46,454 nt of DNA, taken from JAAZNO01 sp012798275. Its GTDB lineage: Bacteria; Chloroflexota; Anaerolineae; B4-G1; SLSP01. The position numbers and the translations under genes are program-made. Below are positions 22,032 to 29,938 of the stretch, piece after piece; the stretch's first letter is position 1; the number at the start of each line of letters is the position of its first letter. The notes under the pieces were generated by a model. The model was not told the origin of the DNA and ran no database searches. It saw nothing but the letters and a program-made list of their open reading frames with translations. The DNA is taken from positions 1-46,454 of the forward strand of contig DAOPQD010000020.1 in the NCBI GenBank assembly GCA_035347995.1. Direction: 5' to 3'.

Positions 22032-22945
22032 AAGATCGGCGCCCGGTTGATGAGCTCTCCATCGAGGAGCTGGAGGAGATCCTCCGCCTGAAAAAACGTG
22101 AGGCGCGTCTGGAGCGACTGCGTCTGCGTCAGGGAGAGTCGCCGGCGGCCCCGGCTGAATCTTCTACGCCGCCCGCGCCATCACCGGTGCCGCCGCCGTC
22201 GGGACGCTACAGCAGTGTGATCGTGGAGGCTAAATCGCGCAGCAGCCCGCCTTCCCGTGGCATTCGCTGGCGCTGGATCGCCGATCGGCTGTTGCTGCTG
22301 GTCGAGATGCTGGCGCTGTTGGGGTTGGTCGTCGTCGTGGGGCAGCTGCTGCTCACCATCCGCACGCTGAACGCCGAGAGTCAACAGCAGCAGGCGCTGC
22401 CTACTCCTACGCCAACGCCGGTGATCAACGTGATCGTGCTGCCCGGCGGGCACACGCCGCCGGATGTGCGCGGCGAGTCGCAACCGCTGGCGGTGCCGGC
22501 GCACTTGCAGCCTCTCGTCGCGGAAATCACGCCGCTGCCGCCGCCCACGCCGGGGCCGGAACAGGCACAGCGCCTCGTCATTTCGGCCATCGGCGTTGAT
22601 GCTCCGGTCGTCGAAGGCGACGATTGGGAGACCCTCAAAAAGGGGGCGGGGCATCACATTGGCAGTGCTAATCCCGGCGAGCGCGGCAATTGCGTGATCT
22701 CGGCGCACAACGACATCTATGGGGAGATTTTCCGGCGGTTGCCGGAGCTGCGGGTGGGGGACGAGATCCTCGTCCACACGACCTCGCAGATTTACCGCTA
22801 CGTCGTGCGGCAAACGCGCCTCATCGAGCCGACCGACGTCAGCGTGATGCACCCGACCCACAGTCCCGTGCTGACGTTGATCTCGTGCTATCCCTACCGC
22901 GTGGATACCCAACGGATCGTCGTCATCGCATCCTTGGAGCCGTGA
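22028..22945 (+). CDS. Sortase (class D/E-like transpeptidase)
   Basis: A 305-residue membrane-anchored sortase. A charged cytoplasmic N-terminus (1-75, with an EELEEILRLKKREARLERL helix) leads to one membrane segment (about 88-115, LLLLVEMLALLGLVVVVGQL) and a Pro-rich spacer. The beta-barrel catalytic domain (about 180-305) has His227 (ISAHND), Cys287 (LTLISCYPY) and Arg296 (TQRIVVI), the catalytic triad. Sortases join exported proteins to the envelope, or polymerise pili. No classic LPXTG substrate was recognised in the window. The secreted S8 protease ends in YLPLV rather than a membrane-anchored sorting signal. Start at the ATGA overlap with the preceding gene. Confidence 0.9.
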   Translation: MKDRRPVDELSIEELEEILRLKKREARLERLRLRQGESPAAPAESSTPPAPSPVPPPSGRYSSVIVEAKSRSSPPSRGIRWRWIADRLLLLVEMLALLGLVVVVGQLLLTIRTLNAESQQQQALPTPTPTPVINVIVLPGGHTPPDVRGESQPLAVPAHLQPLVAEITPLPPPTPGPEQAQRLVISAIGVDAPVVEGDDWETLKKGAGHHIGSANPGERGNCVISAHNDIYGEIFRRLPELRVGDEILVHTTSQIYRYVVRQTRLIEPTDVSVMHPTHSPVLTLISCYPYRVDTQRIVVIASLEP

Positions 22946-22985
22946 ATTCCGGCGCGGAAGACTCGCGCCGATAAGGAGGAAGAGC

Positions 22986-23162
22986 GTGTCGAAGAATAAG
23001 GTGCAGGGGAATGGCGCTCGCGCGCGGGTGACGAAGCAGGAGGTGTCTCCCGCCAGTTTGGAGGAGGAGTATCGCTATGTGATCACCGATCTCAAGCGCA
23101 TTGCCCTTCTTGCGGCGGCGATGCTGGCTTTGCTCGTGCTGCTGGCTTTCATCTTGGTCTGA
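22986..23162 (+). CDS. Small single-pass membrane protein following the sortase
   Basis: A 58-residue protein too short for most ORF cut-offs. GTG start at 22986 with AAGGAGGAAG just upstream. A polar basic N-terminus (SKNKVQGNGARARVTKQ), then EEEYRYVITDLKRIA and a C-terminal hydrophobic helix (about 38-58, ALLAAAMLALLVLLAFILV) with no tail, giving tail-anchor-like topology. Function unknown. It is 40 nt after the sortase and may belong to its operon. Frame, SD and amphipathic-to-hydrophobic design support a real gene. Confidence 0.7.
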   Translation: MSKNKVQGNGARARVTKQEVSPASLEEEYRYVITDLKRIALLAAAMLALLVLLAFILV

Positions 23163-23176
23163 GCGCGGTGATGACG

Positions 23177-23215
23177 ACGGCGCGGATGACGGGGTATTCC
23201 CGTTGTCCGCGCCGT
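23177..23215. terminator. Hairpin ending the sortase operon
   Basis: ACGGCGCGGATGACGGG (23177-23193) pairs with CCCGTTGTCCGCGCCGT (23199-23215) with a two-base internal mismatch and a 5-nt loop. No T run. It lies between convergent transcripts. Confidence 0.55.
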
Positions 23216-23239
23216 GCTGTGGGTCGTGATTCCCTGAAG

Positions 23240-24001
23240 TCAGGCGTCGGGCGACGATGCCCGTGGATGTGCTATCCCCCACCACCAGCCCAGGCCAGTG
23301 TCCAACAGCACCGTTAACCAGAAATTCTGGGTCAGCAGAAAGAGCAGGGTGCTGGCGGCCCCCAGCGCCAGGCGCAGCACCAGGTCACGGCTGGCGGCGG
23401 GATCGCGCAGTCTGGCCCAACACGCCGGATTCACTGCCGCTTCCAGCAACGCCAGGAATGCCCCGGCCCACGCGCCGATTTCCGTCCCCCAGAGCAGGAT
23501 GAAAGGCTCACGGTAGAAGGCCCAATGCGCCTCATGGAACGCCGCCTCGCGCAGCGCCACGGCGCCATCGTGTTTCAAGGTCAGCCGATACGCTCCGGCG
23601 CGTTTGAGAGTGCGCCCCGCCGCCGCTACCAGCAACGCCATCCCGGCGCCGAGCGCCAGCATCCATAGCAGATCCCGCAGCCAGTTGTCCCAACCGCCGG
23701 GGAGTGCCGCGATGAGCGGTGCGTCGCTCTGCCAGGGGAAGGGTTGCAATCCCAGGGCGCTTTCTTTGAGCACGCCGCGCCAGAGCAATGCCGCCGCGGG
23801 GACGCCGATCGTGTAGAGAAACCGCGCTGTCTGCTCGATCCAGGGGCGTCCGTGCCAGCGGCGCCACGCCTGATACCAGCGTTGAGGGGCGCCTCCCATC
23901 TGGCGAACTGCCCAACCAGTCCAGGCGACCAGACAGGCCAGCAGCACGGAGCCGCCCAGCCAAACCCAACGTTCTTCCCACGGTGCGAGATCGGTGTTCA
24001 A
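23240..24001 (-). CDS. Multi-pass membrane protein, unknown function
   Basis: A 253-residue protein with about five hydrophobic segments, for example 14-31 (LGGSVLLACLVAWTGWAV), 108-127 (LLWMLALGAGMALLVAAAG) and a C-terminal group (LALGAASTLLFLLTQNFW then TVLLDTGLGWWWG). I do not recognise the family. The start is TTG at 24001, directly after the TAA of the histidine kinase gene upstream (24004-24006), which suggests translational coupling. The next ATG would remove the first helix. Its role could be linked to the kinase, for example as an accessory sensor, but this rests on position only. Confidence 0.6.
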   Translation of the reverse strand: MNTDLAPWEERWVWLGGSVLLACLVAWTGWAVRQMGGAPQRWYQAWRRWHGRPWIEQTARFLYTIGVPAAALLWRGVLKESALGLQPFPWQSDAPLIAALPGGWDNWLRDLLWMLALGAGMALLVAAAGRTLKRAGAYRLTLKHDGAVALREAAFHEAHWAFYREPFILLWGTEIGAWAGAFLALLEAAVNPACWARLRDPAASRDLVLRLALGAASTLLFLLTQNFWLTVLLDTGLGWWWGIAHPRASSPDA

Positions 24002-24003
24002 GG

Positions 24004-25761
24004 TTATTCCCGTGTTGGAACGCTGATGATGACTTTCGTGCCTTTGCCGGGCGCCGACTGAATCACGGTCTTGCCGTTGACGAGCGTCGCGCGCTCATAG
24101 AGGTTGAGCAGGCCGAGGCTGCTGCGTTCCGTGTAGTTCGACTCGACGGCCGCCACGTCGAAGCCCTTGCCGTTGTCTTCCACCTCGGCGATGACGCTGA
24201 GGCCCTTGCGGAATACCCGTATCCACAGGTCGGAGGCGTTGGCGTGTTTGCGCGCGTTGGTGATGGCTTCCTCGATGATGTAGAACAACGCCCCCTGCGC
24301 CTCTTTGCTCAGGCGATTGTCAATGCCGGCCTCCAACTCCAGGTGCATGGCGAGGTCCTCGATCTCCGCCATCTTCTCGACGTAGTGTTCCAGGGCGGCG
24401 GCGAGCCCTTGGGTCTCCAGGATGAGCGGGCGTAAGGTGAAGAGCATCTGGCGGATTTCCTTGGTCGTGCGTCGCGCCAGGTCTTCCAAATGCAACAGCT
24501 CTTCCGCTGTTTGCTGCGGCGATTTGGTCAGCAGAATGCGGGCGTAGTTGAGTCGCATTGCAATGGCGGCGATCGTCTGGGTGGGGCCGTCATGCAGGTC
24601 GCGGGCGAGTTTTTTACGCGCGTTTTCTTCCACCACTACCAGGCGCTCTTTCTCGTCCATGAGGTTCTGGTAGAGCCGGGCGTTTTGCAACGCCATGACT
24701 GCTTGATTGCAGACGGCCTCCAGCAGGTCGCGGAAATCTTCGGGATAATCGCCGCTTTCGGGATTGGCCATGACCATGACGCCGTAGTTTTCAAAACCGG
24801 CGCGCAGGGGAACGATGAGCGCCTGGCGACATTGGTGGATGACGACAAACTGCCCCAATTCCGGGTCGGACCCCGGATCGTTGATGAGTACGGTGCCGGC
24901 CGTCTCGAGGGCCTCCGCCAGCCCGCCCTCATGGCCGGGAAGGCGCAGACGTTTGTCCTGCATCGTCAAGCCGCGCGAAGTTTCGACATAGAGTTTGTGA
25001 TCCAGGCCAAACAGCATGATGATCTGGACCTGGCGCACGTTGGCGCCGACGAATTCCTCCAGGCCTGCCTGTGTGACGTCCAGCGCCGCGTCGAGCACGC
25101 GCTCGTAGTTCAGCGTGGCGCTGAGGGTGCTGGCGAGCTCGAAGATCAGGCGGACTTTTTGGTGAGCTGCTTCGATGGCGGTGTGCGCGGCCAGCTCCTG
25201 ACGTTGGCGCTCCTCGTTGAGCTGCTGGCGAATCCGCGTGCCGATGTAGCTCACCCCGCCTCCTGCCAGCAGCAGAATCAACCCGTTGAGCAGGTAGGGC
25301 GCTGCATTTCCAATTATTATTTGAAAAGAGGCATTGCTCTGTAATCCGGTTTCGATCCACGCCCCCCACCAGTAGATGAGCACCGTCAGGAGTGCCATTC
25401 CCAGGCTGACCAACCAGTTATAGCGCAGGGAGGTGGTGATGATGGGAATCAGCGACATGAAAAGCAGGGGGCTGTCAGCGCCCCCCGAAGTGACAATGAG
25501 GCCCAGCGTCAGGGTGATGTCGAGGAGCAGGGTAAAGGGGGCCATGGAGACATGAAACGACCGCAGGATGAGCAAGAGGGTGACCAGCATGTTGGCGATG
25601 CCGCCGGCGACGAGCAGGCTGATGACCGCGGGCGGGAATTCGGTGTCTGAAGAGAGGGCGCTGGCGGTGGTAACGACGCCTACTGCCAGTAGAAAGAACC
25701 AGCGCAAGTTGCTGTAAAGCCACTCGATTTTGAGTTCTTGCTCGTCGTATGTTCTTCTCAT
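24004..25761 (-). CDS. NarL-type sensor histidine kinase with GAF domain
   Basis: A 585-residue membrane kinase. Five or six N-terminal helices (about 17-175), a signalling helix, a GAF domain (about 215-360, NYERVLDAALDV...ALIVPLRAGFENYGVMVMAN), and a HisKA_3 dimerisation region with phosphoacceptor His in ARDLHDGPTQTIAAIAM. A HATPase_c domain completes it (IIEEAITNARKHANAS N-box, VEDNGKGFD G1, SLGLLNLYERATLV G2). HisKA_3 kinases partner with NarL/LuxR response regulators, but none is adjacent, so this is an orphan. A TATAAT box ends 6 nt before the ATG, implying a leaderless mRNA. A coupled membrane-protein gene follows. Confidence 0.9.
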   Translation of the reverse strand: MRRTYDEQELKIEWLYSNLRWFFLLAVGVVTTASALSSDTEFPPAVISLLVAGGIANMLVTLLLILRSFHVSMAPFTLLLDITLTLGLIVTSGGADSPLLFMSLIPIITTSLRYNWLVSLGMALLTVLIYWWGAWIETGLQSNASFQIIIGNAAPYLLNGLILLLAGGGVSYIGTRIRQQLNEERQRQELAAHTAIEAAHQKVRLIFELASTLSATLNYERVLDAALDVTQAGLEEFVGANVRQVQIIMLFGLDHKLYVETSRGLTMQDKRLRLPGHEGGLAEALETAGTVLINDPGSDPELGQFVVIHQCRQALIVPLRAGFENYGVMVMANPESGDYPEDFRDLLEAVCNQAVMALQNARLYQNLMDEKERLVVVEENARKKLARDLHDGPTQTIAAIAMRLNYARILLTKSPQQTAEELLHLEDLARRTTKEIRQMLFTLRPLILETQGLAAALEHYVEKMAEIEDLAMHLELEAGIDNRLSKEAQGALFYIIEEAITNARKHANASDLWIRVFRKGLSVIAEVEDNGKGFDVAAVESNYTERSSLGLLNLYERATLVNGKTVIQSAPGKGTKVIISVPTRE

Positions 25762-25767
25762 ACCTCA

Positions 25768-25773
25768 ATTATA
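25768..25773 (-). promoter_or_regulatory. -10 box TATAAT for leaderless histidine kinase mRNA
   Basis: TATAAT on minus ends 6 nt before ATG 25761. GAGGT directly abuts the ATG, too close to act as an SD. Confidence 0.55.
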
Positions 25774-25840
25774 CTCGTAATTCTTGTTACTTCCAGGGAA
25801 CGCGAGCAGTGACGGTGAGTTGTGAGCGGGGAACAGCGGC

Positions 25841-25890
25841 TTCTGCGGCGGCTAGAGCGAGAAGCGGCTGTGGACAATATCGTCATCGCG
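25841..25890 (-). pseudogene. Duplicated fragment of the ychF 3' end
   Basis: Fifty bases match the last codons, stop and trailer of ychF (25947-25996) with four differences. The minus-strand translation reads RDDDIVHSRFSL-stop against RDGDIVHIRFSL-stop in ychF. The 106-bp offset and changes that alter two residues suggest a relic of a partial tandem duplication downstream of the live gene. Confidence 0.75.
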
Positions 25891-25957
25891 CTGATAACAA
25901 AAGCTCGCTGATGAACTTTCACAATTTAATTGGGCAGTGCAGTATTTTCTGCGGCGG

Positions 25958-27040
25958 CTAGAGCGAGAAGCGAATGTGGACAATATCGCCATCACGCACG
26001 AGGTATTCTTTGCCCTCGAGCTGCACTTTGCCGGCCTTGCGGGCGGCGACCATGCCGCCAAGGGCGATCAATTCGTCGTAGCTGATCACTTCCGCACGGA
26101 TGAAGCCGCGCGCCAGATCGGTGTGGATTGCGGCCGCGGCGTCGAGCGCTGTCGAGCCCTGGCGCAGGGTCCAGGCGCGCACCTCGTCTTCGCCTACGGT
26201 GAAGAAGGAGCATAATCCCAGCAGGTGGTAGGAGGTGTGAATGACCCGATTCAATCCCAACTCCTGGATGCCGAATTCCTCCATGAACATGGCGGCTTCT
26301 TCGGGGGGTAACTGCGCCAGCTCCATCTCCAGCTTCCCCTGGAGCGCCATCACGGCGGTCTGCTGGTGTGCGTAGCGAAGCACCGTGTGAGGATCGCAGG
26401 GATCCTCGCCGGTGTTGAGCAGCACGAGCGTGGGCTTGAGGCTCAACAGGCCAAAACCTGCCAGGCCATCCACTTCGGCGGGGGTGAGTGCCAGATCGCG
26501 CAGCGGCTGTCCGGCTTCGAGGCCCGCGTGCAGGCGCTCGAACAGCAGACGTTCTTCCTGATAGCGCGTGCGTTCCTCGCTGCGGGCGCCTTTGTGCAGC
26601 GTTTCATCAATTCGGGCGAGGCGATTCTCGACGGTGACCAGGTCCGCCAGCATGAAGTCGTTGTGCAACAGATCCAGGTCGCGCTGGGGGTTGATGCTGC
26701 CCAGCGGATGAGGGCTGACGCTGCTCTCGAAGCCGCGAATGACCAGCACGAAGGCGTCGGTGGTGGCAATTTGGTTGCGCAAGGGCCCGGTGAGACCGGT
26801 CTTGCCGACGTCTTGCTCCAGGTTGGCGAAATCGGTGTAGGTGACTTTGGCGTAGATGGTCTTGCGGGGTTTGAATAGGGCGCTCAGACGGTCCACGCGC
26901 TTGTCGGGCACGTCTACGATGGCGGTGTGCGTTTCCAGCTTGCCGGTTGTGGCCGTGGTGGGGGGAACGTCACTGCGGGTCAGCGCATTGAAGACGGTCG
27001 TTTTGCCGCTCAGGGGAAGTCCAATGATGCCTAATCTCAT
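25958..27040 (-). CDS. ychF: YchF/Obg-family ATPase
   Basis: A 360-residue YchF (OLA1-like) P-loop protein that binds ATP in preference to GTP and associates with ribosomes. G1 is GLPLSGKTT (7-15), G3-like VDVPD, and the NKxD position reads NTGE (the NxxE form that explains ATP preference). A coiled-coil insert (about 130-200, ENRLARIDETLHKGARSEER) and a C-terminal TGS domain (AWTLRQGSTALDAAAAIHTD...VRDGDIVHIRFSL) complete the family. Full length. The SD is weak; an extended -10 promoter lies 35 nt upstream. Likely a translation-linked housekeeping factor. Confidence 0.94.
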   Translation of the reverse strand: MRLGIIGLPLSGKTTVFNALTRSDVPPTTATTGKLETHTAIVDVPDKRVDRLSALFKPRKTIYAKVTYTDFANLEQDVGKTGLTGPLRNQIATTDAFVLVIRGFESSVSPHPLGSINPQRDLDLLHNDFMLADLVTVENRLARIDETLHKGARSEERTRYQEERLLFERLHAGLEAGQPLRDLALTPAEVDGLAGFGLLSLKPTLVLLNTGEDPCDPHTVLRYAHQQTAVMALQGKLEMELAQLPPEEAAMFMEEFGIQELGLNRVIHTSYHLLGLCSFFTVGEDEVRAWTLRQGSTALDAAAAIHTDLARGFIRAEVISYDELIALGGMVAARKAGKVQLEGKEYLVRDGDIVHIRFSL

Positions 27041-27074
27041 GCTGTGCCTCGTCTGAATTTTGGGCTGTGCTCTG

Positions 27075-27083
27075 ATTATACCA
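27075..27083 (-). promoter_or_regulatory. Extended -10 promoter of ychF
   Basis: TGGTATAAT on minus (TGN extension plus TATAAT, 27075-27080). No good -35. Transcript start near 27068. Confidence 0.6.
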
Positions 27084-27085
27084 TA

Positions 27086-27715
27086 TTACGCTGTCTGGCG
27101 TGCCTGGAGTAACGGCAGCAGCAATTCCCGCAGGCTGGTGAGGCTCAACACGGCGATGAAGCTGGGAAGCAAGATTAGCAGCAACGGTATCGCGACGCTC
27201 AGCGCCGTCGCCAGGACGGCGGCACTGAGCAGGATCAGGGTATGCAGGGGGCGGGCCAACGCCAGGTACAGGCTGTTGCGCAGCGAGAGCCAGAATCGGG
27301 GGTCTAGCATTTCCAGCTGGAAACTCAGCCAGTAAAACACCATCCCCGTCCAGATCAGGGTCACGCCAAGCGAGATGACGGTGAGAGCGAGGGCGAGGTT
27401 GCCTGACACTGGCGAAACCTCGGGGGTGTTGTAGAACCACAGGTTGAGCGCCAGCATTCCATAAACGAGGAGGGCCACCAGGGCATTGAGGAAGTTACGC
27501 GGCCCGTAGCGCCGGAGCGCCTCCCAATAATCGCTCCATTGGATACCTTGACCTCGGACGGCTTTTTGGGCCACACCCCACAACCCCGCGAGCGCGAAAG
27601 GCCCCGGCAGCACCAGCAACATCGCCGCCAGGGTGACACAACCCATGAGGAAAAAGTGGAATAGTTCCTCGTAAAGCGTTTGCAGACTGTGCCAGATGAT
27701 GCGGAAAGGAGCCAT
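27086..27715 (-). CDS. Membrane protein resembling DUF624/YesL
   Basis: A 209-residue protein with about five helices, e.g. 22-45 (FLMGCVTLAAMLLVLPGPF), 76-97, 107-130 and a C-terminal pair. The N-terminal region with LPGPFALAGLWGVAQKAVRG and the later LDPRFWLSLRNSLYLAL resemble YesL/DUF624 membrane proteins, whose function is unknown and often tied to carbohydrate uptake genes. No transporter genes are adjacent. It follows the large secreted protein gene by 21 nt, so they probably form one operon. Confidence 0.6.
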   Translation of the reverse strand: MAPFRIIWHSLQTLYEELFHFFLMGCVTLAAMLLVLPGPFALAGLWGVAQKAVRGQGIQWSDYWEALRRYGPRNFLNALVALLVYGMLALNLWFYNTPEVSPVSGNLALALTVISLGVTLIWTGMVFYWLSFQLEMLDPRFWLSLRNSLYLALARPLHTLILLSAAVLATALSVAIPLLLILLPSFIAVLSLTSLRELLLPLLQARQTA

Positions 27716-27736
27716 CGGTCAGGGTCGTCTCTGCCC

Positions 27737-29938
27737 CTAAGGGGCGATTTCGACGCTCACGTCGAGATACAAGGTGAAGTAGGTCTCGGTAGCCGGGGTG
27801 ATGCGCACCTGCATTCCTTGTTGGGGATCATAGACTTGACGGGCCAGCTCGCCTTCCAGGATCAGCGGCGCCGTGGACGTAGGCGGCGGCTGTGATATCC
27901 ACTTTCCCGTGGCCCAACTCCAGATTTCCAGGCCGAAGGATGGCAGCGCCCCTCCTTTCTCAAGGCTGAGGATAAGCCTTTGTGCAGAGAAGGCGTCGTC
28001 GCCTGTGCCTGAGTATAGCGGCGTGTAGATCAGCGTCACCGGCATGGTGCTGGCCAGCGCGACGCCTCCTGTCGGATCCAGCCAGCCATAGCCCTGATTC
28101 CCGGCGCCGAGGGCGGGAAGCAACGGCATACGACCACTTTCCCAAGCCAGACAGGGGAGGGCGAGGATCAGGCAGCTTTCCTCGACACGCTTCTGGCTGG
28201 CATTCTGAGTGGGATAGGGGACGCCGGGGGTCATCGCGACCAGATAGCAGAAGACGTTAGAGCCTTTTGGGGGAGGTGGGACCGGCGTCGAGGTCGCCGA
28301 CGGGAAATAGAAATTTCCGCCGCTCAGATTGGAGCAGACGGGCATGTGGGTGTTGAATTCCTCCACCTGGTAGATCGGCGCAGAAATTTGAGTCCGCACG
28401 CCCGCCGGCACATGATCCGCCAACACCAGGCGATGGATCCCATCCCCCAGGATGAGCGTCGCTTCTTCCAGAGCCAGCTCGCTGCGCAGCGTCCCTTGCA
28501 ACACCGTGCGGCCGGCGACGGTGCCGAAGGCCAGGTGCGCTTCGAGAGCAGGCAGCGTCATCAGTCCCTCTGCGGCCCAGCTGAGCGGGCCGGGGGGATG
28601 CGCCGCCTGGATCTGGCTGATCCCTTCAGCCCACAGCACCTCGGCGGGGAAAGGCCGGTTGGCGGTGAAGTAGTAGCTGCTGGCTGCCGCATCGAAATAG
28701 CCGACGAAAGGACGGGGCGCGAGCTGCGTGTTCCAGGTGAGGACGCGGGCGCGAGGCGCGAAAATGGCCGTCGTTTGCAGCACGCGCGCCGGGCCTCCCT
28801 TTTCATTGCCAAAGATCACGGCGATCTCGTGGGTGATGGGGAAGATTCCGCCGGCAATCGTGGTCAGCCCGAGCCACATACTCAGGGCGGCCACCCCAAT
28901 CATCAGCGGCGTCAGCAGCCAGACGAGCCGGGGCCGGTGCAGGCGTCGCGCTAACCACCACATGCCCGGGCCGACGAGGAGGGCGTAGGCCGGCAGCAAT
29001 CCCAACAGCAGCGCCGGTCGGGGAATCAACGCTTGCGGCACCGACATGAGCGCTTCGGCCGCCGGTGCGGGGGGAATCCTGAGGTTCGACCATGAAACGG
29101 CCGGGACGCGCTCTCCTGTCCAGTCCCCCAGCCAGGCCATGGAGTCTGTCGCGGCGGGATTCTCTGCCCGCACGCGGGAGAGGGTTCCCACGCCAAGGGA
29201 GGACGTCATCCCCACGGGGAGGGCCGCAAGGGCCTGCTGGAGCGCGCGGGGCAAGCCGGCGAGCGTTTGCGCGGTCCCCGGCCCTTCCACGACAGTCAGG
29301 TGCCCGCCCAGGTTGACCCAGGCCCAGAGCGCTTCCTGTTGCGCCGCGGTGAGCGCGCTTGTCGCAACCTCGTGCAGGATCAACACGTCCACGCTATCCC
29401 ATGCCATCGCGGTTTCTGGCAATGTCCCCAGATCGGCGAGCAGCAAACTGCTCTTACAGCCATTGATTGTTCCCGGCGCCAGGCGGCCCAGGGGGTCCAC
29501 GGCGACGCAAAACCGCGCCTGCGCGTCCAACGCGCGCAAGGGCAGTGGTTGGCCGGAAGCGGGCGTTGTCCCCTGCTCGACCAGCGTCAGGGTGTAGTGA
29601 CTGAATTCGGGGATGTAGAGTGGCAGGCGGAGGAATTGCCGGCCACCGGCGGGAAGAGTGAGCGCCTGCCGATAGGTGAGCTTCTGTCCGCGGTCCTCGA
29701 GGCGCAATTCGCCGCTCCAGGGGGTCTCTGCGGCGGTGAGGGTCACCTGCACCTCGGTCCAACCGGGGAAGCGCACCGTGCCCTCCCAGGGCAGCGTGAT
29801 GTCGAGGCTGGGAGCGTCGGTCCGGCTGCGCGCGGAGGTCGCCGTGGAAACGGGCAACAGCAGGGCCAGCGCCATCAGCAAGCCGACGGCCCGTACGCCG
29901 AGGCGTCGCACATGGGGGTTGGAGCTAGGCGGCCACAT
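27737..29938 (-). CDS. Large exported, membrane-anchored protein of unknown function
   Basis: A 733-residue protein. Signal peptide (about 10-36, GVRAVGLLMALALLLPVSTATSA). An N-terminal beta domain (40-130), an alpha/beta region with VDVLILHEVATSALT and LGGHLTVVEGPGTA resembling a glutamine-amidotransferase-like/DUF4350 fold (about 170-230), two membrane helices (about 305-355, ALLLGLLPAYALLVGPGMWW and LMIGVAALSMWLGLTTI), and a large beta-rich C-terminal part with several Cys. The layout recalls BatA-type or YfbK-neighbour proteins but no enzyme motif is seen. The ATG at 29938 overlaps the rlmI stop by 14 nt, so translation is probably coupled. Confidence 0.75.
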   Translation of the reverse strand: MWPPSSNPHVRRLGVRAVGLLMALALLLPVSTATSARSRTDAPSLDITLPWEGTVRFPGWTEVQVTLTAAETPWSGELRLEDRGQKLTYRQALTLPAGGRQFLRLPLYIPEFSHYTLTLVEQGTTPASGQPLPLRALDAQARFCVAVDPLGRLAPGTINGCKSSLLLADLGTLPETAMAWDSVDVLILHEVATSALTAAQQEALWAWVNLGGHLTVVEGPGTAQTLAGLPRALQQALAALPVGMTSSLGVGTLSRVRAENPAATDSMAWLGDWTGERVPAVSWSNLRIPPAPAAEALMSVPQALIPRPALLLGLLPAYALLVGPGMWWLARRLHRPRLVWLLTPLMIGVAALSMWLGLTTIAGGIFPITHEIAVIFGNEKGGPARVLQTTAIFAPRARVLTWNTQLAPRPFVGYFDAAASSYYFTANRPFPAEVLWAEGISQIQAAHPPGPLSWAAEGLMTLPALEAHLAFGTVAGRTVLQGTLRSELALEEATLILGDGIHRLVLADHVPAGVRTQISAPIYQVEEFNTHMPVCSNLSGGNFYFPSATSTPVPPPPKGSNVFCYLVAMTPGVPYPTQNASQKRVEESCLILALPCLAWESGRMPLLPALGAGNQGYGWLDPTGGVALASTMPVTLIYTPLYSGTGDDAFSAQRLILSLEKGGALPSFGLEIWSWATGKWISQPPPTSTAPLILEGELARQVYDPQQGMQVRITPATETYFTLYLDVSVEIAP

